A stretch of 64,000 nucleotides of DNA, from contig NZ_AP024907.1 of assembly GCF_024347135.1 (NCBI RefSeq), positions 177,001-241,000 of the forward strand, in the 5' to 3' direction. The notes under the pieces were generated by a model. That model saw nothing but the letters and a program-made list of their open reading frames with translations. It searched no databases and was not told the origin of the DNA. A program made the position numbers and the translations under genes. This DNA comes from Vibrio spartinae (lineage in GTDB: Bacteria; Pseudomonadota; Gammaproteobacteria; Enterobacterales; Vibrionaceae). Below are positions 60,054 through 64,000 of this stretch, piece by piece. Positions within the stretch are counted from its first letter, which is position 1, and every line of letters begins with the position of its first letter.

Positions 60054-61928
60054 TTATTTTTCTACTGGTAACTGTTGGTAACCAGTAGGCGCATCAAGTA
60101 AAATTCTTCTGATACAACCGACATCAAAATTATGACAGCATACATCTAACTGAGATAGAAGATCTTCCATTTCCGTCCAAGAAAGTTTGTCTTCAGACGC
60201 CGTCATAATTTTTTGATGGCTCGTCCCTTCGACATTTTCCCCAATCAATAGCTCTTCATATAATTTCTCTCCGGGACGTAGTCCTGTAAAACGGATTTCG
60301 ATATCCCCTTCATCCACTTTTCCGTCATAATATTCTTTCATTCCCATTAAGTGAATCATACGTTTTGCGAGATCCAATATTTTTACCGGATCTCCCATAT
60401 CTAATACGAATACTTGTCCATTGTGTCCCATTGCACTTGCCTGAATAACAAGTTGTGCAGCTTCAGGAATGAGCATGAAATAGCGAATGATGTCTGGGTG
60501 TGTCACCGTAACAGGTCCGCCTTGACGAATTTGTTTTTTAAACAGAGGGACGACAGAGCCTGAAGAGCCTAATACATTACCAAACCGGACCATGGTAAAT
60601 GTTGTGTCTGTCTCTTTATCGGCAAGTGCTTGTAACACAAGCTCTGCCATCCGTTTACTTGCTCCCATAATATTGGTCGGTCGAACCGCTTTGTCGGTCG
60701 ATATCAGCGTGAAGTTTTTTACACCAGCCTGAATGGCTGCATTGGCACAGGATAATGTCCCGAAGACATTGTTACCAATGCCTTCGACAATATTATCTTC
60801 AACGATCGGAACATGTTTATAGGCTGCTGCATGATAAACTGTTTCTACATTATGTGCCTTCATCAGTTTGAGAACTCGGTTTTCTTTTTGCACGGAACCA
60901 AGAGCAGTGATGATTGTGGTTTGTAAGTTATTTCTGAACTTTATCGATTGAAGCTCTTGATCAATTTTATATAAGTTATACTCATTAAGCTCAAATAAGA
61001 CGAGTGTTGTTGGATTTTGTGCCAGTATTTGTCGGCAAAGCTCTGAACCGATTGATCCGCCAGCACCGGTGACCATTACACTTTTATCTGTGATGTTTTT
61101 TGATAATAAAGTGATGTCGGGATCAACCGGTGCACGTCCGAGCAGATCGAACAGGTCCAGATCCCTGACATCGGTTGCTCTTGCTTTACCGGTAGCTATA
61201 TCTTCTACACTGGGCACTGATTGTACTTCTATTGGCCAATGGGAGAGTTTTTCCAGCAACCGTAGTCGCTCACCTTTGCTAATGTTATTGATAGCAAGCA
61301 GCAGTTTTACCGGTTGATAGAGAGATTTTAACCGTTCGAATTCATCACTATGATGGACGCGGATACCAAACATAATTTGTCCGGTTTTGGTCGGGGCATC
61401 ATCGAGCAGAATAACCGGATGATATTCATCACCCTGTATCAGCGCATAGGTCAGATCTCTGCCAGTTGCGCCAGCGCCGTATATGAACACATTGGGTTTA
61501 TGGCGTTTGTAATCGTAGTAATAAATTGTTCGAATGAGGATTCGAGGCCCACCCAGAGTCAGAATGGCCAAACCGGCGTAGATAAATGGGACGCTTCTGG
61601 GAATAAATGCCTGAAAGAAAAAGCCACTGAGTGCAAGTGTTAAAGAGGATAGAAAAACCGCTAAGAATATATGTCCGATCGCGGGGAGCATCATATAACG
61701 AAGCACTGCGCGATACATGCCAAACCGAATAAAAGTTATCAGCGTCACGACAAGTGTTGCGAAAACACATAGGCTCTCTCTGTACCCCAAGATGAAATGA
61801 AAGCCATCAAGGCGAAGGACCATTGCAAAGAGTAGTGATGTCAGGACTGCAAAGATATCATAACAGATGCTAATCAGGCGCTTATTGCGACGTCTGGTGC
61901 GGAGAAGTAATTGAATCGGAGTAAACAT
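60054..61928 (-). CDS. wbpM: WbpM/PglF-like UDP-GlcNAc 4,6-dehydratase (membrane-bound)
   Basis: About 624 residues. Four hydrophobic segments in the first 135 residues anchor the protein. A first Rossmann region has FIYGAGATGRDL. The catalytic SDR domain has MVTGAGGSIGSELCRQIL and ISTDKAVRPTNIMGASKRMA, where Met replaces the usual Tyr as in FlaA1/WbpM. It converts UDP-GlcNAc to the 4-keto-6-deoxy sugar. ATG 61928 is chosen; a GTG at 61952 would add eight residues. It is convergent with the O-antigen block and divergent from the reductase gene. Confidence 0.88.
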   Translation of the reverse strand: MFTPIQLLLRTRRRNKRLISICYDIFAVLTSLLFAMVLRLDGFHFILGYRESLCVFATLVVTLITFIRFGMYRAVLRYMMLPAIGHIFLAVFLSSLTLALSGFFFQAFIPRSVPFIYAGLAILTLGGPRILIRTIYYYDYKRHKPNVFIYGAGATGRDLTYALIQGDEYHPVILLDDAPTKTGQIMFGIRVHHSDEFERLKSLYQPVKLLLAINNISKGERLRLLEKLSHWPIEVQSVPSVEDIATGKARATDVRDLDLFDLLGRAPVDPDITLLSKNITDKSVMVTGAGGSIGSELCRQILAQNPTTLVLFELNEYNLYKIDQELQSIKFRNNLQTTIITALGSVQKENRVLKLMKAHNVETVYHAAAYKHVPIVEDNIVEGIGNNVFGTLSCANAAIQAGVKNFTLISTDKAVRPTNIMGASKRMAELVLQALADKETDTTFTMVRFGNVLGSSGSVVPLFKKQIRQGGPVTVTHPDIIRYFMLIPEAAQLVIQASAMGHNGQVFVLDMGDPVKILDLAKRMIHLMGMKEYYDGKVDEGDIEIRFTGLRPGEKLYEELLIGENVEGTSHQKIMTASEDKLSWTEMEDLLSQLDVCCHNFDVGCIRRILLDAPTGYQQLPVEK

Positions 61929-62122
61929 TGCTTTATGCCCAATTGATGTCACAGAAATATGAAAGGTTGATGTCTTATTTGTCGGTTATATATTTTTGTT
62001 CTTGAGCACCGACGGCTTAGTTTAAGGCTTACACTTCATCAGGATCAATTGTAAACTTCGGATTATTGAAAGTAATTGATGCTTCGGTTGTTTTTTGAGC
62101 ATCCGAATTTTGTGGGAAAAGA

Positions 62123-63076
62123 GTGAAAATTTTAGTTACGGGGAGTTCCGGCTTTGTCGGAGGACGAGTCACACAGATGGCCCGCGATCAAGGTTGGGAT
62201 GTTTTGACGCATGGCAGAAGTGCTGCAGATCATGCCCGGCAACCATCGATTGTTTGTGCATTAGAACCGGATACCGATTGGACTCCGGTTCTTAATGGTG
62301 TTGATTGTGTCGTGCACTGTGCTGCCAGAGTGCATCAAATGAATGAATCATTGGCTGAAGCGCAACATGCTTATCAAGATGTGAATGTGCTTGGTACGCT
62401 AAATTTAGCGCGCCAAGCTGCAAAAGCAGGTGTGAAGCGATTTATTTTTGTCAGTTCAATTAAGGTCAACGGTGAATGGACGAAAGCAGGGCAACCTTTT
62501 TTGCCGACATTCGATGCGCAACCAGAAGATCCTTATGGTATGAGCAAATATCAGGCTGAAGTCGGATTATGGCAATTAGCCGATGATACAAGGCTGGAAG
62601 TTGTTGTGATTCGTCCGCCACTGGTTTACGGTCCGGGAGTCAAAGCGAATTTCTTGTCGATGATGAACTGGGTTTCTCGGTCCCTACCTCTGCCATTCGG
62701 CGTGATTCCGGCCAAAAGGAGTCTGGTCTATCTGGATAATCTGGCTGATCTCATTATCACGTGTTGTACCCATCCGGTTGCTGCAGGGAACACCTTTCTT
62801 GTTTCCGATGATCATGATATCTCAATTTCCCAGCTCTTACGCCTTTTAGCGAAAGTGATGAATGTGCCGTCTCGTTTGATACCAGTCCCCCCCCGGTTGC
62901 TATTATGGGGACTGTCGCTATTGGGGAAACGGGCGATTGGCCAGAGGTTATGTTATCCTCTGCAGCTTGATATTCGTGCAACAAAAGAGAAGTTGGGGTG
63001 GACTCCGCCAGTCTCTCTGGAGGCGGGGCTCAGACAAACGGTTCGGGCATATCAACAGCAGAAAGAGCAACAATGA
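62123..63076 (+). CDS. WbpV-like NAD-dependent epimerase/reductase
   Basis: The 317-residue extended SDR protein has ILVTGSSGFVGGRV, FVSSIKVNGEWTK, PYGMSKYQAEVGL (Tyr-x3-Lys) and VVVIRPPLVYGPGVKANF. This is the WbpV/WreQ type that reduces the 4-keto sugar made by WbpM-like enzymes to UDP-D-QuiNAc or FucNAc. The start is GTG 62123 after GGGAAAAGA. Its stop overlaps the next ATG as ATGA. Confidence 0.82.
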   Translation: MKILVTGSSGFVGGRVTQMARDQGWDVLTHGRSAADHARQPSIVCALEPDTDWTPVLNGVDCVVHCAARVHQMNESLAEAQHAYQDVNVLGTLNLARQAAKAGVKRFIFVSSIKVNGEWTKAGQPFLPTFDAQPEDPYGMSKYQAEVGLWQLADDTRLEVVVIRPPLVYGPGVKANFLSMMNWVSRSLPLPFGVIPAKRSLVYLDNLADLIITCCTHPVAAGNTFLVSDDHDISISQLLRLLAKVMNVPSRLIPVPPRLLLWGLSLLGKRAIGQRLCYPLQLDIRATKEKLGWTPPVSLEAGLRQTVRAYQQQKEQQ

Positions 63077-63618
63077 TTAGATTACTGGATTTTGTTTTTG
63101 CATTACTGGGACTTATGATTTTGTGGCCGGTGATGTTATGCGTTTGTATTTTGGGATATTTTGATACAAAGAGCCCTATTTTTACCCAGACTCGGGTTGG
63201 CCGTTATCAAAAGCCATTTACCTTGATTAAGTTCAGGACGATGCCACCCAATACTCAGTCTGTTGCGACACATCTGGTCGGTGCGACTTCTGTGACAAAA
63301 TTGGGGGCATTTTTAAGAAAAACCAAAATTGACGAGTTACCGCAACTTATCAATGTACTGAAAGGTGAAATGAGTTTAGTCGGTCCGAGACCGTGTTTGT
63401 TTAATCAGACACAGTTGATAGAAGCAAGAGAACAACGCGGTGTTTTTAGCGTCCTCCCCGGTATTACCGGATTAGCTCAGGTAAATGAAGTTGACATGTC
63501 TACGCCCGAATTGGCCGCTGAATTAGATCAGAAAATGATTCAGACCATGAGCATCAGGAACTACTTCTTATACATTATCCAGACAGTTTCTGGTAAAGGA
63601 AGCGGGGATAGGGTCTGA
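63073..63618 (+). CDS. Small monotopic phosphosugar transferase (initiating enzyme)
   Basis: The 181-residue enzyme is a minimal PF02397 bacterial sugar transferase. One N-terminal hydrophobic re-entrant segment (LLDFVFALLGLMILWPVML) is followed by FTLIKFRTM, TKIDELPQLINVLKGEMSLV with the Asp-Glu dyad, and GPRPCL. It moves a sugar-1-phosphate to undecaprenyl phosphate to start the O-unit. The short form resembles PglC and Rhizobium WreU. With the coupled reductase gene, QuiNAc-1-P or FucNAc-1-P is a likely first sugar. Confidence 0.88.
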   Translation: MIRLLDFVFALLGLMILWPVMLCVCILGYFDTKSPIFTQTRVGRYQKPFTLIKFRTMPPNTQSVATHLVGATSVTKLGAFLRKTKIDELPQLINVLKGEMSLVGPRPCLFNQTQLIEAREQRGVFSVLPGITGLAQVNEVDMSTPELAAELDQKMIQTMSIRNYFLYIIQTVSGKGSGDRV

Positions 63619-63685
63619 GGATCTATCCGTTGGAGTGGGGGAGCCGCTTCCCGTGATAACACGCTTCAACAACAATGTCCTGCCA

Positions 63686-64000
63686 TTACAATGACTGATA
63701 ATACTGGGTCAGTACATCGATAAAGTGAGCTTTCTGCTCACAAGGCAGGGTATTGATACCGGCAGCGGCTTTTCGCCCGCCACCTGTCGCAAACAGGCTA
63801 CACACTTCATCGGCTCCGGTACGATTGTTTAAAGGTGCCCGGACACTGACAGTATAATCCTGCTGATTTTCATTGAGGGTTAACACTGCGTGAGCCTGCC
63901 GGGAGGATTGGTTGGCGAGTTTATTACCGAACACGCCACTGATTCGTCTCGCCCAAGCTGTACTGGGGAGTTCAAATATTCGACATGACGGATTTTCAGT
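63686..64000 (-). CDS. DHH-family phosphoesterase, C-terminal part (5' partial)
   Basis: The frame is open to the window end; 104 residues are visible. The DHHA1-type C-terminal signature ADEVCSLFATGGGRKAAAG is clear (GGGxxxAAG). The N-terminal DHH motif must lie beyond the window. The family includes nucleases and cyclic-dinucleotide or oligonucleotide phosphodiesterases. It is convergent with the sugar transferase gene across 67 bases. The exact function cannot be set from this part. Confidence 0.78.
   Translation of the reverse strand, partial: TENPSCRIFELPSTAWARRISGVFGNKLANQSSRQAHAVLTLNENQQDYTVSVRAPLNNRTGADEVCSLFATGGGRKAAAGINTLPCEQKAHFIDVLTQYYQSL

Noticed and set aside
62123..63618. GalE-type UDP-glucose 4-epimerase as the product of the first gene
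   Set aside because: The coupling to a small PF02397 transferase and the nearby WbpM-like gene fit a 4-keto-sugar reductase better, though an epimerase is not excluded.

Overview
The window is a chromosomal segment of a gammaproteobacterium, almost certainly a member of the Vibrionaceae. The run yicC / rph-pyrE / two lipid A acyltransferases-slmA / coaBC / methyl-accepting chemotaxis protein / radC-rpmB-rpmG / small membrane protein-mutM / coaD / LPS core genes / ugd / hldD / O-antigen genes follows the order I know from Vibrio cholerae chromosome 1 (around VC0209-VC0241). The species cannot be named from this sequence alone. No rRNA or tRNA gene, complete insertion sequence or CRISPR array is visible.

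Left arm, 1-17.5 kb: a one-direction biosynthetic gene cluster. It starts inside a FOXRED2-like flavin oxidoreductase. Next come a 26-residue lysine-rich peptide gene, a strong hairpin that abuts the next ribosome binding site, and an M29-aminopeptidase-like protein. Four overlapping or tightly spaced nonribosomal peptide synthetase (NRPS) genes follow, with domain order A-T / C-A-T-C / A-T-C / A-T. After these come an MFS exporter, an RsgA-type ribosome-associated GTPase, an ACT-domain protein and a TauD/SyrP-like Fe(II)/2-oxoglutarate oxygenase. Four modules and no thioesterase are visible. I do not recognise this combination as a described pathway. The peptide gene plus hairpin is the most unusual element, and the second RsgA hints at a ribosome-linked self-protection need.

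17.5-22.5 kb: a decayed accessory segment. It holds an array of TGGGGCA-like repeats, a fused and truncated AlpA-type regulator gene, a winged-helix regulator preceded by 14-bp tandem repeats, and a phospholipase D/DEAD-helicase gene with a frameshift near its N terminus. The segment abuts the 3' end of yicC, a known integration site of Vibrio mobilizable genomic islands.

22.5-34.4 kb: conserved housekeeping genes for RNA processing, pyrimidine synthesis, lipid A acylation, nucleoid occlusion, coenzyme A synthesis, chemotaxis, ribosomal proteins and DNA repair.

34.5-48 kb: LPS inner and outer core assembly (several family 9 heptosyltransferase-like enzymes, a WaaE-like glucosyltransferase, KdkA, WaaA, WaaF, the WaaL ligase, GT25, GT32 and GT4 enzymes), plus ugd and hldD.

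48-63.6 kb: the O-antigen locus. It begins with a JUMPstart/ops element and dTDP-rhamnose genes, then an AT-rich block of rhamnan-type glycosyltransferases, one MsbA/PglK-like ABC transporter and a KpsC/WbbB-like enzyme with a C-terminal coiled coil. It ends with a WbpM-like dehydratase, a WbpV-like reductase and a small PglC/WreU-like initiating phosphosugar transferase. No Wzx/Wzy or Wzm/Wzt pair is visible, so the layout resembles Pgl-type logic feeding a WaaL ligase. The last bases carry the 3' end of a DHH-family phosphoesterase gene on the minus strand.
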